A DNA stretch of 64,000 nt from Amorphophallus konjac. Lineage: Eukaryota; Streptophyta; Magnoliopsida; Alismatales; Araceae. The notes below the pieces were generated by a model. It did no database searches. It had not been told where the DNA came from and saw only the letters and a program-made list of their open reading frames with translations. Within the stretch, counting starts at the first letter, position 1, and each line of letters begins with the position of its first letter. The translations under genes were made by a program, and so were the position numbers. Positions 23,894 through 36,500 of the stretch are shown piece by piece. The stretch spans positions 298,518,642-298,582,641 of the forward strand of contig CM040123.1 in the NCBI GenBank assembly GCA_022559845.1, written 5' to 3'.

Positions 23894-26117
23894 ATCTCCC
23901 CCTTTTTGATGATGGCAACATAATGAGTCACACTGACTCATCAAACTATTCTCCCCCTTTGACATAAGCAAAAAGGAGATGGTTTGAGAGATAAAATTCA
24001 GCACATAAAAATAGAGAATGAAACATAGTTCACTGAAATAAAGTTCCCCCTTATGACAAGAAAATAGCTCTCCCCCTATCAACATACATGATTGACTACT
24101 CTCCCCTTAAATGCAGATGACCCATAACTCCCCCTGAAGCGCAGGAATGAACTCTGGTTGTGGCACCTCACAAATGCATGAACAGAATGAAACATGTGAA
24201 AAAACCACAGAACCAGAACTGGTTGCAAAACAAGATGGAAGATTCCAACAGTGTGGAGAGGAGTACATCTCAGGAATCAATCAACTGATAATGTAAAGGA
24301 AGTAAATGTAGCCAAGGGTAGGGGTGAGAAATATTCAAAGTACAATACATCTCAAGGAATCAATCAATAGCAAGATTTATGTTGATCAGACTGTCTGGAA
24401 TGAATCTGATCATGAGGGATTTTAATGCTTGCACCACTACAATAAGTCTTAAGAAGAATAGACTCTTCTATCATAAAGGGTTATGAAGTGGCAACTTAAC
24501 CAATCTGATTTAATTATGATGTATACCAAATTTGTCAAGTTAAATTCAATACTCATATCTGAATCCAAGTTTTAATAAAGGTGAACCAGATAGTCAGATA
24601 ACACTCAAAAACAATCATCTTTATCTTACACACATGATCTCAATAGCTCCTTTGAAAAATACACAGATTAGTACTGAGGTTAAACACTTTTCTAAGAACA
24701 TGAGTTGACAGAATTTTCAAAATATTTTCATTTGAAGCACATTTTATTTTTCCTAAGCAATTTAGGTTGATCAACACCTTTTTACATGAGGCACAACACG
24801 TCTCAGGTGAAGTGACCCAATTACTCAGTGTGATAACTGTCATTACCTCTTAACTTCGAGAACAGAGTTAGCAATATAAGTGTCTTTTTATATGAGAAGA
24901 CACCTTGATCAGAGGCCAGACTCCCCAGTTACTCAACACAGATATGTCATTGCTCTGTCAGGTTCTCAATGAATTTTTATTTTTAGTGACTATGACATTT
25001 CATGACTTGGGTTCACTGCATTTCTTTAATAGAAAACCCAGTTTCTCAATGAACAAAGTTATTTCATTACTCACTGATTTTATTTCCTGTCAAAATTTTC
25101 AAAGTTAATGTTTAACAACAATACTCACTCTATGTATCTTAACCAAAGTAGCCATGATTTCAAATTTTCAGATATCTGATGAGTGAGTCTAAGATTTTTA
25201 TGACACAGATGGTTAAAATTTATTAAAGCTTATCATTCAGATATTTTCAATTCATTTAATTACAAATCTGAGAATACATTAATCTTATATCAGTCTGATT
25301 CAGTGGTAATTCTTAAACCTATATGATAGGAATTTCTAAAAAGTTCTCAGACTGAATTGCATGACATGCAGCTTAAGTTCCTCAGACCGAATATAGACGT
25401 AGCTGATCAACAATCAACACTAGACACAATCATTCAAACTAGCTGAGAAGAATGTGAAGGATGAGAGTAAGCTGGTGTAAGAGTCAACATATGAAGGAAT
25501 ATATCAGAAGAGTGTATATCAACAAACAGTAGCTGAGTCTGGAATTCAGACAGATCAGCTGACAGGTAGTAACATGGAGAATGTTGAAAGAAGCTCTTCT
25601 TTGACAACATAATGAGTAGAAGTCAGAATCCATTATCAAGAGAGAGTGTAAAATCAGATGAGAGTTATTCAATTTCTAGACAAGAGGTGTTCAGAGTGTG
25701 ACAAACTAAACCCCCAATTTAAAGGCTCCCCCTGTCTAGATGCATCATGTGAAGGATAAGACATAAGCAGCAATATGATTAATCAAAAACAGATGGACTC
25801 CCCCTGACTATATGCATGAGATGTATTGAAGGCACATCACATGATATCAAATTTTACATTCAGATATGATTCATGCAAATTAGACAGAAGAGAATTACCA
25901 TAAGCATGATTGTGCAATTCACATTTCAGAAAGTTTCAGTTTAACATCAACAAATCAACATGATATGCAATCATTTCAAGTTCACAATTTCATATGATGG
26001 AATTTAAGATGAGTATTCAGAACAAACCTGAACAGCTGAACCTTGGGGTCTTCCTGTTGAGTGCCTTGGTTTATTTACCCCTCTTTTTCATTCCAAGGCA
26101 CACCTGTAGCATGTTGA
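23894..26117 (-). other. Post-gag spacer of D
   Basis: It starts with the polypurine tract (AAAAAGGGGGAGAT on the minus strand, 23894-23907). The rest is AT-rich with further CTCCCCCTT-type runs (about 23950, 24045, 24070, 24130, 25725, 25800), as in the spacers of C and E. It is similar in style to 50115-51555 of C, including ACACCTTTNTCTGAGGCCAGAC-like segments (about 24900 and 50870). No credible gene. Confidence 0.65.
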
Positions 26118-28578
26118 TCAACTTGATCCTGCAGGGACCCAAATAGCCTTGGGTCCCGAGTTAGTTCTGACAGGTGTTCTGAACAGTCTCTTAACAACAT
26201 TATCATCATAGTCCATCAGATGACAATTAGTCATGGAGTGACCAAATTTACCACAATATCTACATGAAATAGCAGATTTTCTGGTCCTATGGTGCATATC
26301 AACAGCAGCATGAGACCTATGAAACTGAGTATTAAATGTTCTGTTGTTTACATGAATATTTTGTTTCTTATTACCAGATGACCAACATTCAGCATACTTG
26401 TGACCTGACTTGCGACAGTTATAACATGAAAAATTCACAGGTCTTTTGGCACGGAATTTAAAAAAATTGTCATTCACATGGCTTCCTTGGGCATGCCAAC
26501 AGTCCTTGACTGTATGGCCATACTTCCCACACTCATAGCACCTTAGGCGCTTACCTTTTGAGTCATTGTTTCCCTAATGATTTCCTGACCAGCACTCATT
26601 TGCCTTATGCCCAGGCTTGTTGCAAGTGAAACAAATAATATGCTGGCCTGAAGTAGATCTATATCTATGTGGGTCATGAGCATGTGTGAAAAATCTAGAA
26701 TTCACATTGTTGTCTTCTTTCATTGTAAAACATGCATTCATTAGATGACCACGCCTACCACAGTAATAACATGATGCATCAGATTTTTTAGTGGTGTGGT
26801 TTCTATCTGATGAATTCCTAGAATGCAGTGTTTTATTTACATGCTCATCTTCTTTTAATAGTCTACAATCATCCATGATATTCCCTATCTTGCCACAATA
26901 ATGACATGACACTTGTGATTTCCTGGCAACATGATTACTAACAGACTGACTAGATGCATGCGAATGAGTACATGAGGCATGAGCATTGTGTATTAACCCA
27001 TCAAATTCAACTGAGTTGGCATATCTTAGGGTGTAACCAGAAATATTCTTTACCTTCTTTGTTTGACCCTTCCTTTTCAATTTATGATTATTCTCAACAA
27101 TTTTTGTTTACTTTTCATTTTTCTGGGCTTTGAACTGAAATACAGATGTTGAAGGTGATTTCTGATTTTCCTTTTGTTTTGGAGATTGATTTGAGGTACC
27201 AGCTACATCAGAGCTTTGCACAAAAATGGCATATAGCTGGTTTTTAGTGATTTCCTTAACATCAGAAGTGCAACTTATCCCTTCTCTTGAATTGTCATTT
27301 TTATCTTTCATGATAGCTTTCATTTTTCCTTCATTTTTAGCAGACTTGGATGTTAATTTTTCTAGATCCTGAATCTTATTTTCCAAATGTGCTATATGAA
27401 GCTCATAACTGGCTATCTCCTGTTCACTACAATTGACACATTCACTTAGATCTTTGTTTGTAGTTTTATACTTCTCAATTTCTTGTTCCAAGTTGCTCAA
27501 CTTTTCTGATTCTTTATCACAGACAGTTTTTCCTTTCTTTAACATGAGAAGTTGCTCGGACATACCAGTGTTTAACCATTTCAATTTTTCAACTTCAGCT
27601 TTAAGTTCAGTGTTTTCTTCCTCAAAATTTTTAGCCTGACTTTCATTATCAGCACATCTTTCTCTTCCAGACATCAACTCCAGTTTTTCAATTAATTCCT
27701 CTTCCCTTTCTTCCACTTTAATTTTCTCAGCAAGCATATTTCTGTGATCCTCTTTAAACACAACAATTTGTTTCTTCATCCATTCATTTTCATTATAGAG
27801 ATCTTCATTTCGTTCTCTTAGAGCCGAGCACATATTACAGTTTGATTTTAGAGAGGAAACATGCACACTTTCCTTGTTGACTTTCTCTATTTCAGCTTGA
27901 AGATTTTTATTCTTCCTCTGAATTTCTACATTATCAGCTTTCGATTTCAGATCAAACTTAATTCTTTCCAACTCTTCCAAGTTCATCAAATGTTCATTAG
28001 TTTTAAGTTTCAGCTGACTTTCTAACTCGGAGATTTTATTGATACCTTCATGGTTTTCCTTTTTCAACATGCACATTTGTTTCATATTCAAGTGAGACTC
28101 AGATAGACATCTATCATATAATTCATTTATTTTCAGGTACTTTTCACATGATGAATCAGAATCACATTTATCAATTTTCTTTTTCAACCTTTTCTTATGC
28201 GATTTTCTTAAATGATCATAAGACTCTAGCAGTTCATTATATGCAGCAATCCAATCATCTAGGGTGTAATTTTCGAAGATATTTACCTGATCATCGTCCT
28301 GTTCTTCATCTTGATTGCTACTTGGTTCACTCCTTTGAGCCATCATGCATCGATCATTATCTCTATCGCAAGCAGTCTTCAATTTATCCAGACTTTCCTT
28401 GGCAGACCTGCAGGATGAGATGCATGAGATTAGTGCTCTGTCAATTGATGCTTTTACCATATTCAATGCTCTAGAGTTGATGGAGTCTTTCATTTTATCC
28501 TTCTCGGTCCATTTGGATTTATCCTTCGACAGTTTGTATGAGCCGTGAGTCATTACCTTCCACAACTCAGGATCGGTT
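26118..28578 (-). pseudogene. Gag of element D with six CCHC zinc knuckles
   Basis: One frame runs from the A junction to a TGA ending near 26118, with two internal stops (27108-27110 and 26574-26576), each explicable by one C-to-T change. The start is cut off; the first readable residues, LWKVMTHGSYKL, match the gag N-terminal region of C. Then KESLDKLKTACDRDN jumps straight to VNIFENYTLDDWIAAYNELL, so about 200 residues of the capsid region and the first knuckle found in C are missing. A coiled coil of about 300 residues follows. The C-terminal third has six knuckles about 35-50 residues apart: CHYCGKIGNIMDDC (Asn for His), CYYCGRRGHLMNAC, CFTCNKPGHKANEC, CYECGKYGHTVKDC, CYNCRKSGHKYAEC and CRYCGKFGHSMTNC. 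It closes with GPKAIWVP, the usual gag end of this group. Likely role: RNA-binding structural protein. Confidence 0.85.
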
Positions 28579-29948
28579 TGTGGATCATGGAAAAATCCAC
28601 TCTTAAAGGGAAAATAATAAGAAGAAGAGTGATAATAAGAATATGAAGAATAATGAAAAGAATAATGATGAAAAGGGAGTAAAAGAGCACGTGGTGCTAA
28701 TAAGGAGAGTGATCGCCAGAGGGGTTATTTCAATAAGAAGAAAAGATGATCGCAAATACCTGGTGATAATAGGATGCGAGATGGATGTGAATTCCTTCCT
28801 CCACCTTCTATCGGCCGGCCGATGAAGGGGGTTTTCCTTGTTGATTACCTTGAAACAAAGAACAAACAAATAAAAGAAAAGTGGATCAGCCAAGAGTGAG
28901 TGTAGTATCAATCCAAATAAACAATATGATGATGAAATATGAATATAGCATGCACACCTTTTTGTTTGGTTTTAAAATCCCTAGAGAATTAGGGTGAGGA
29001 GAGGAGATGCAATACTAATGCAACAGGGGAAAAACGATGGTGACAGACAATGATACGATGAAAACAAATCTAAACAAAGGAGAGAAACCCTTGCTGTTCC
29101 TGTAAACAGTAAAGGGAGAACCACCGGAGCAGCAGGAAGCAGAGAAAAATGATGAAGAAATCACACGGATGAAGAAAAACTCTTCTCTGCGCAAAACTTC
29201 CGTGACAATAACAACCGCTCTCTCTTTTCTCTTCTTCCTGTATGTCTATCTAACCTTACCTTACCTCGCTGTGTGCTCTCTGTGCTTTGTAAACTCGCGC
29301 GAGATCGGCCAAGGAGTCCTTTTATAAGGTCTGGATCAAAGATAGACACAGATTCGGAAGATAAGAACAGGCAATGGTTATCAACGGCAAGGACTCTAGT
29401 TCCCAGATCGAGCAAGGTGACCAGGAAAGGCAGGGAACTCTTCAGGAAAGATGAGTTTAGGAAGGACACGAAAGGGGTGAGACACGACCTACCGAAGGGC
29501 GTCAATTCAACAATTGACGACCTGCCCAAGGACGTTAATTCAAAACACGACCAGGATCAGGGCGTCACTTCCTGGATTCAATTTGGGTAATAAAACCTTC
29601 TTTATTTGAAAATTATAAAAAGACGCCTGAAGCAAAGGCGTTGATTAATAACACGCCCTGAGGAAGGACGTTAATCATTGATTTTTAATCGTAGTGGGAC
29701 TCGTAAAATACCAGGAATTGATGCCCGTATATGTGGTCGTCCTTTCTTAAGAACACGCCCCAGATTAGGTCGCTATTTAAAACACGCCCTTCTTCAAGTC
29801 GTGAATCACCCAAAAAACCGAGAATAAATCACAAAAACACACAAAAATAGAAAAACTTTATATTATAGAAATATTGAAGTTCACTTTGGGGCATTAACAT
29901 AGTGACATGAGATTCAATCAACAAAGCGTCAATTTTGGCGTGTCTACA
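28579..29948 (-). repeat. 3' LTR of element A
   Basis: On the minus strand it starts TGTAGACACGCCAAAATTGACG (shown in two parts: TGTAGACACG, CCAAAATTGACG) and ends CATGATCCACA, 1370 bp. It is related to the B LTRs: AATGCCCCAA, TTCACGACTTGAAG and CATCGGCCGGCCGATAG are shared. About seven 19-bp dyads lie in U3 (29463-29800). A TATA box is at 29319-29326 (minus). It lacks the 150-bp tandem repeats of the B LTR. No gene. Confidence 0.85.
29319..29326 (-). promoter_or_regulatory. TATA box of the A LTR
   Basis: TATAAAAG on the minus strand, downstream of the dyad array and before a CT-rich stretch. Confidence 0.55.
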
Positions 29949-29962
29949 GCTGCCCCGCCTTG
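29949..29962 (-). promoter_or_regulatory. Polypurine tract of A
   Basis: Minus strand AAGGCGGGGCAGC directly precedes the LTR start. The same sequence precedes the B 3' LTR at about 63620-63632. Confidence 0.75.
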
Positions 29963-31290
29963 GCGTCTGCTTTGGAAGGGAGTGAGACGAAATGGAGTGA
30001 AAGTGCAACAAGCGGAATGATGTGGAACGAACTGATAAGTAGATGCCAAGGTGTGATGTGACACGCCTCAGACACTAAGCATCGGAAAATCTTTCCAAGA
30101 TTCAAAGTGAAACAACTCCGGGTAATTCCAAGGAAGCATTGATTTGCTGGATAAAGGAGACTAAACTAAGTAAATAAAAATGTGCACGTGGGCACGACAG
30201 GGAGACACCATTGGAGAGCGGTTACCGGCCAATGCGGACGTGCTACAACCAAGGTGGATTTGCAGAAAAATAAAGAATTGAGATAAAGACCCAGCAAAGG
30301 GACAGTTTCAAGGAAATAGCCTGAGCGGCTTCGGAGAGAATAAAGTACTCGATTTGGAATGGAATATCTCATGTCAACTCAATCAAGAGCGAGTGACCTT
30401 CATTATTACCATAATATGAAGATTTTCAGCATGAAGCTCAAAGTCCTACATGATGCATGCTGGGCTAAAAGAAAAAGATAAAATAAACTAAAAATAAAAA
30501 ATAATCAAGGATAATATTGCTAAGCCATCTAGATTTGGTCAAGAATCCAGATCTCTGAGCTGACACTAAGCCGAAGCCCGTTTGTCTGCGCATCAACCCA
30601 GAAAGTGGAACCATCGTCCCAGACCTTGAATGACTCAACGGCCTATCCGTGTGATCAAGATTCTCCTGGAACTATCACTGTTTTTGATAAAGGGGAACTC
30701 AAATTCCAGGTTCATCAGAACCACAAGGTCCTTGATATGCTATAATAGCGTAGAATACCATATAGTAACAATGCTTATAGGAAAGAAATACAAAAAAAAA
30801 GAATGATGTCACTCCGACGAGCGATCCAAGCACCTCGGACCTGCAATCTTCTGCACTCGAAAATTCATTAGCCCTCATAACAATGATCAGAAATAACCCT
30901 TAAGATATGATCATAAGTGCTTAATAAAAATAATTCCAACTAAAGAATAGCACTTAAGCTGATTAAAGCATATAGAGGAGTCAAGTATGTGAGCAAATAA
31001 AATCACGACTGGAGGGAAAGGCGTCAAAAGCATGAAAAGCGCCTGACATCAGGGCGTCAAAACATAAAACACGCCCTTCATTAAGACGTTAAATGCACCG
31101 AGCGTTCAAGAAGAAGATGACCCATCGAGGGGCGCTAAATAAAACACGGCCTCTGTCAAGTCGTCAATTCCACAATTGACGCCACAACAGAAGACGTTCA
31201 TTAACCACCCGCTTCCGATTCCAACTCGAAAGCTAAACCCTATCCTAATGGCAATCAATCTTCCAACTCCGAACAGCCTTAAGCCCTTCC
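29963..31290 (-). other. Non-coding 3' region shared by A and B
   Basis: Minus-strand sequence at about 30541-30670 (CACACGGATAGGCCGTTGAG, GGGACGATGGTTCC, AAACGGGCTTCGGCTTAGT) matches the plus strand of B at about 62930-63050. Four dyads lie at 31020-31200. I find no gene. Confidence 0.7.
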
Positions 31291-31297
31291 AGACTTC

Positions 31298-31305
31298 TAT
31301 AAAAG
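31298..31305 (+). promoter_or_regulatory. TATA box of the antisense DUF7745-like gene
   Basis: TATAAAAG about 120 bp upstream of the ATG at 31426, on the strand opposite to the element. Confidence 0.55.
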
Positions 31306-31425
31306 GAGGGAACCTCTGTAGATTAATCAAAACAAATTCATCGAATCTCTGTTACTTCTGCTTCTGCTACTGCTTGTGTTCTTCTGCAGGCACTGCAATC
31401 GCCCGACTCCTCCTGCATACCAAAG

Positions 31426-32859
31426 ATGGAGAGAGCCATCAAAAGATCCAAGATTTCAATTCCCAGACTATCTGAGATCAACGGGCACATCAGCAACCGC
31501 ATTGCATTAAATCAAGTAAAGATTGATTCTCTGTTCCTTCTTTTATATCTTCCCCGAACTACTACTCTTTCAAACTACTTCTTCATATTTCTTCTGTATG
31601 CTCATGTCTGTCTCTATTTTTTTCTTTTCCTTCTTCCTCAGGACTACCCAAATGTCCCAGGTGCTAGGAGATTTACAAAGATTAAGTGACTGCCTCTTAT
31701 TCTCTCCAAATTTTCTTCAGATATGAGGGTGTACTTAGCAAGATGGCATCTTCTTGGTCTAGTTACCCATGCCAAACACTATGATCAAATCCACTTAGAT
31801 TGGGCTGCCATAGGAGCTTTAATTGAAATATGGCACCCTTCCACTCACACTTTTCTATTCTCAACCTTTGAAGCCACCATCCTATTAGAAGAATTGGAGA
31901 TGATCTTGGGCTTAAAGAGGATGAAGCAAGGGGATGAGGAAAAGATGGCCATCATGCCAAAACCAATCTCCTCACATGAACTATTAAGCACATTAATACC
32001 TAGCCCAAACTTAGTGAACCAAATCAAGGTCACTAAAGGAATTAATCTTCTAAAGCTTGCCTCATGGGTGTACAAGAGAGCGGATCAAGCTAAAGAAGAG
32101 GAAGAGATCGAACGGGTGACCAAGGCCTTCGTGGTATGCTTAGCGGGAGCACTCTTATTCTCATCCACGGAGGATTTCCTAGAGGAGGCCCAATTAAGCG
32201 CAATAGTGAGCTTATGGGAAGGAGAGAGAGTTGGACCGGCCATCCTAGCCTATCTCTATAGTGGGCTTACCTCAGCGACAATGGGAAGGCCCATCTACGG
32301 ATGCATGCTAGCTCTCTCTAGTTGGGTAGATCTTCACTTCAAGTTCGATCCATGTAATGAAGCCCAACAATCCTCAAGAATCTTCTCAAAGAGCCCACTC
32401 TCTTATATGACCGGCTCATTAGGAATAAGCAATAGGGTGACGAACCGGATTCCTCAAATCAAGAAGAGAGCGAAATGGAGAGAACACCTCAAAGTAATGC
32501 GAAAGAACTTCTTCACTTGCGCCCCAGGAATATTCAAGCTTCAAGAACTCCGTGCAAGATTTTCTCCCGGGACGGACCTTCGAGTCATAGGTGCTTCAGA
32601 ATTTATCTTGTATAACTCACACCGGTGCCTTCCTCAACTCGGGATTCCACGGCAAGTATTCCAAGATCCATCTCATCTCCCTCCGATCAAGACACGGGAC
32701 CTTGGCAGCAATGAGGATGGAGAAGAATGCACCACTATCCAAGCTCTGTGGAAAATCAACAAGACACATCAACCTGTGGAAAGCTTTGAAGAAGACAGAG
32801 ATCAATGGAAGTCTTATGTAATTGCTTTAAGAAGCTTGAGGCCCAAAATGGCTCATTGA
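31426..32859 (+). CDS. DUF7745-like protein, intact three-exon antisense gene in A
   Basis: The best model joins 31426-31515, a 19-nt microexon 31642-31660 and 31721-32859. All junctions are GT-AG, the sum is 1248 nt (415 residues plus stop) and no stop interrupts it. The main exon alone has a 378-codon frame from the ATG at 31723. The protein carries LARWHLLGLVTHAKHYDQ, WAAIGALIEIWHPSTHTFLF and EATILLEELEMILGL near residues 40-110. This layout (W..LF....E...LEE...ILGL) resembles the DUF7745/plant-mobile-domain superfamily often found in plant transposons; function unknown. No membrane segment or catalytic motif is obvious. An AATAAA lies about 20 bp after the stop (32880-32885). It lies antisense between pol and the 3' LTR of A. 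The microexon is inferred from frame and splice sites; if it is wrong, translation could start at 31723. Confidence 0.65.
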
Positions 32860-32879
32860 AGCAATGTAATCTTTCTTCC

Positions 32880-32885
32880 AATAAA
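32880..32885 (+). terminator. Poly(A) signal after the DUF7745-like gene
   Basis: AATAAA about 20 bp past the stop codon, followed by a T-rich stretch. Confidence 0.5.
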
Positions 32886-32969
32886 TCAATGATAATTTTC
32901 TGATTGAGCCATAACACAATGTTTCTGATCAATTCTTCTAATAGCCTGCGGTTCTGTTGCAAATAATGA

Positions 32970-33390
32970 CTCAGCCAATGTCGTTAATTCTATAAATGAC
33001 GCCTCAGCGTACGTCGTCTTCAATGATTGATCTCTCATAATTGACGCCTTCGGATATGGGCGTTAAATGAATGACGTCTTAAGATAAGGCGTTAATTCAA
33101 TTTATATTCCAAAAAGATTTCATTGAAATTCCCAAAGTAACGCCTTCAGCAAAGTCACATTTCATATAAATAACGCCTCAATCATAGTCGTTACTCAAAA
33201 ATAGTAATCATCACTCCCATCAAATCAATCAATCCCCATTAAATGCGTCTGACGACGGTTATCATTCCCCATGCAAACAAAAATAACGCCTTAAGTAATG
33301 TCGTCAATTATCAAGAAACGCCCTGGTTTCAGTCGTTAATTCCATAAGACACGACCTTCTTTAAGTCGTTAATTCTTTTTGACCGTTCGA
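32970..33390. repeat. Dyad array between the two antisense genes
   Basis: About eight 19-20-bp units, such as ACGCCTTCGGATATGGGCGT, ACGCCTCAATCATAGTCGT and ACGACCTTCTTTAAGTCGT, are separated by AT-rich spacers often starting TAATT. A pyrimidine-rich likely 5' UTR (33400-33526) follows. Confidence 0.85.
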
Positions 33391-33526
33391 CTTAACTTTC
33401 CCTCCTTTTTTCTTCGTCCTTCGTCCACTTTCCCTCTTTTTCTCTTCTCTTCTGCAAACCCTAACCGAAGACAACCCCATCTCTCATTCTCTCTATCTCT
33501 CTTCCCCTCACCCCCTAGCCCTAGCC

Positions 33527-36500
33527 ATGGCCGGCGGTGGATTGAAGAGGCAACGGGTCAACGCCCCTGAGACGGTGGACTTGGGCGAAGACGTCCACGC
33601 CGAGGAGGAGGCTCCCCCCGTGGTGGTTGAGGAAGATCCGGCGGCGGTGGTCGGCGACGCACCAGCGACGGCGGCGGCGACCGGCGACGCACCAGCGACG
33701 GCTGCCGACGACGGGGAAGAACGAGAAGACGAAGGGCATGAAGAGGGAGGAGACGAGGAAGAAGAAGAGGAAGAGGATGAAGGCGAAGGCGGTGACGGCG
33801 AACCAACGGCGGTGGTCGTGCCTCGCCGTGGCCAACTCCGACGGCCATGGCAGGCACGGCCCGAACTCCGGGGAGAACTAACGGGACCCAAACGGCAGAA
33901 GGTAAGCCCCCCCGACCCCTCTTTTCATTCTTTTTATTTTTATTTCCAATTTTTTGTTTTCCATAGCCCTCGGGTTGAAGAGCCTGAGACTCAAAAAGAA
34001 GACGCCCCCTGAGGTGTCGCAATTTAATAAGAAGACGCCCAACCTTGGGTCGTGAATTCATTTTATTTTCTGAAAAATAATTATCATCATGAAAACACGC
34101 CCTAGAGCATGTCGTCCATTTAAATTTATTATTTTTTTCATATCAATCATGCTGTTAATTCCGTGCATTTGTTCAATTATGTATTTTTTCATGATTAATA
34201 TCGCATGCTATTTTTTTTTATTTTAATTCAAAACCCTGGAAAACAACGCCCCCCATCGGGGCGTCAATTCAACAAAGAACGACCAAACCAGCGGTCGCCA
34301 ATTCATTAATTCCAGAATAAATTATTAAAACCCAAAGCCCATTTTAACAGAAAACGCCCTCCACAGGGGCGTTACTTAAGAAAATGACGACCCAGTTACG
34401 GGCGTCAATTAAAAAAGAATTTAGGAAATTAGAAATTAACCTCAAAATCACGCCTCCCACCGGGGTGTCTCTTAGATAAACAACGACCTAGGGTAGGTCG
34501 TTAATTCAGAGCTCACTTAGAAACCACGCCCTCCTCAAGGGCGCCAATTAAACAAATCACGACCTGGGGATGGTCGTTAATTAAATCAAGCATCAACATC
34601 TTGAACCAAGGCAATTAAGTGAATTTCAACCAGAAATAATTGAACAATTAAACCAAAATTTCTTTCTTTATGCGTGCATGGGTTGATGAGGACACGGATC
34701 TCCTGGGTCATGGTCCGAGCAGCATATTACGGCCTCCCCGAGTTCCAGAGAGCCAGGGTAGATGCTATGGGGTTCGGAGCATTCCTTAGCATAGAGCCAA
34801 TCAGACCCGACCTACAACTTATCCAGGTTCTGAGGGAGAGAGGGGATAGGACTAGCCGGGCATTCCTGATGCTTTGGGGGCATATGGTCCCTACCCTAGA
34901 GGATGTAGCTAGGATCACTGGACTTAGGGTAGACGGGGAGGCAGTGAGCGGGATCACCTTACCAGACTATACCGAGCTCGCCCAGAGGCTGCTAGGACTA
35001 GAGATGGTCTACGAGACACCTAGCGAGTGTAGGACTATCTTCCGCACCGATCTGACTACGGTGATGGGCTTAGGGGACGCTAGGCATAGGTCAGGGGAGT
35101 CCTTAGAGCGATTCTCACAGAGATTGATCGATGGGGCTAGGGCAGTCTATTACCAGGACCCAGCCGACAGGGAGAGAGCAGACCGAGACCTGAGGAGGTT
35201 CCTACTGCTACTGCTCGGGAGGTTATTGCTCGGCACGAAGGGCGACGTCATCAACTGTCGGTTCCTAGGGATCCTCGAGGATTTAGAGGGAGTCGGCAGG
35301 TATGCCTGGGGAGCTCACTGCTAGCGCACTTACTAGCTGACTTGTCCACGGGGACAGGACGAGAGACGACCGTCAGTGGCTTCTCACCTTTTCTTCAGGT
35401 AGCATTTTTTTCTTTTTTCTTTTATTTTATTATGCATGTGAATGCCTTACTAATGCAATGCATGAATGCAGGTTTGGAGCCACCTGTACATGCCCATGGG
35501 GCGTGCTGACCCACGGCCAGGAGGTGAGGGTGCTTTCCCTCTAGCACGGCGCTGGCTGCCAATGGTTTTTGGTGCCCCACTCGCTACGAGCTATGGGTGC
35601 TACGGAGAGAGTTCCGAGACTTCCCTCCCTCGCTGGTATGCATGAATGAATGCATTTTTTTTTGTTTATTTGATTTTATTATGAATTTATTATGATGATG
35701 ATGGAATGATGTTGATGACATGCATGTTTATGGATGCAGGTGCGATGGAGGCCTTACAAGGGTATGACAGACGAGGGCCAGCCGTGGGTCGTAGCGGGCT
35801 GACCTCGTTTTGAGCATGAGCTCTGGGTTCATTGCTTGAGCGAGATCGAGCCGTTACGGCTTAGGTTGGTGATGAGGACCTTGGGCCTACACCAGGAGTG
35901 GATAGAGGTCGGGGAGCCACGGGGGATCGGGAAGAAGACGCGCGGTCGCACAAAGGCGGTCGACTGGAGAGTGCGGTTCGAGGAGCAGTACGCCGACTGG
36001 CGGCGAGGCGGGACCCGAGTCACCTCCCAGGCGACTGACAGCTCTGAGTACCTCCGGCGCTACTGGGAGGTTTATGCCGGCCGACCCCAGATGAGGGTCT
36101 TAGGGGTATGTATGAATGCAATTATTTCTAAATTGAATGCAAATGCTTATGTGACTATCATGTGACTAATATGTAATGAATGCAGGATGCACGGGACATA
36201 GCGGCGATGGATGCCCAGGCCCATCTACACAGCCTGGAGGATCAGCTGGCCGCCACACGGGCCGACCTAGAGACCCTGGTGAGTGTTTAAATTATTTCTA
36301 TATGCAAATGAATTTTTATTGAATTATTGATGATTAGCCACTGACGATTTCAATGAGTGCAGCGTGCCCAGCAGGGAGCCGTAGGGAGAGATACGGGAGA
36401 GGCCTCTAGCTCGAGGGGACCCAGTGCAGAGGTGACCGTACTAGCAGAGCAGCTAGCGGGAGCGGTCATGCGGGCCGAGGCTGCAGAGCGCGACCTCACC

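Larger units (their letters stand above)
21499..28578 (-). mobile_element. Pol-less SIRE-type copia element D (3' part)
   Basis: On the minus strand the order is gag (28578 to 26118), spacer, polypurine tract (23894-23907) and 3' LTR (23893 to 21499). There is no protease, integrase, RT or RNase H: the sequence passes from the gag end, through a short pol-start-like LQVCLGMKK, straight to the post-pol spacer. Element A (from 28579) cuts off its 5' end. A gag-only element like this would need pol from a relative. Confidence 0.8.

Noticed and set aside
33508..34061. Minus-strand frames of 104-167 codons opposite exon 1 of the plant-mobile-domain-like gene
   Set aside because: Exon 1 is GC-rich and lacks stops on the other strand as a result; the Ser/Pro/Arg-rich translations show no domain.
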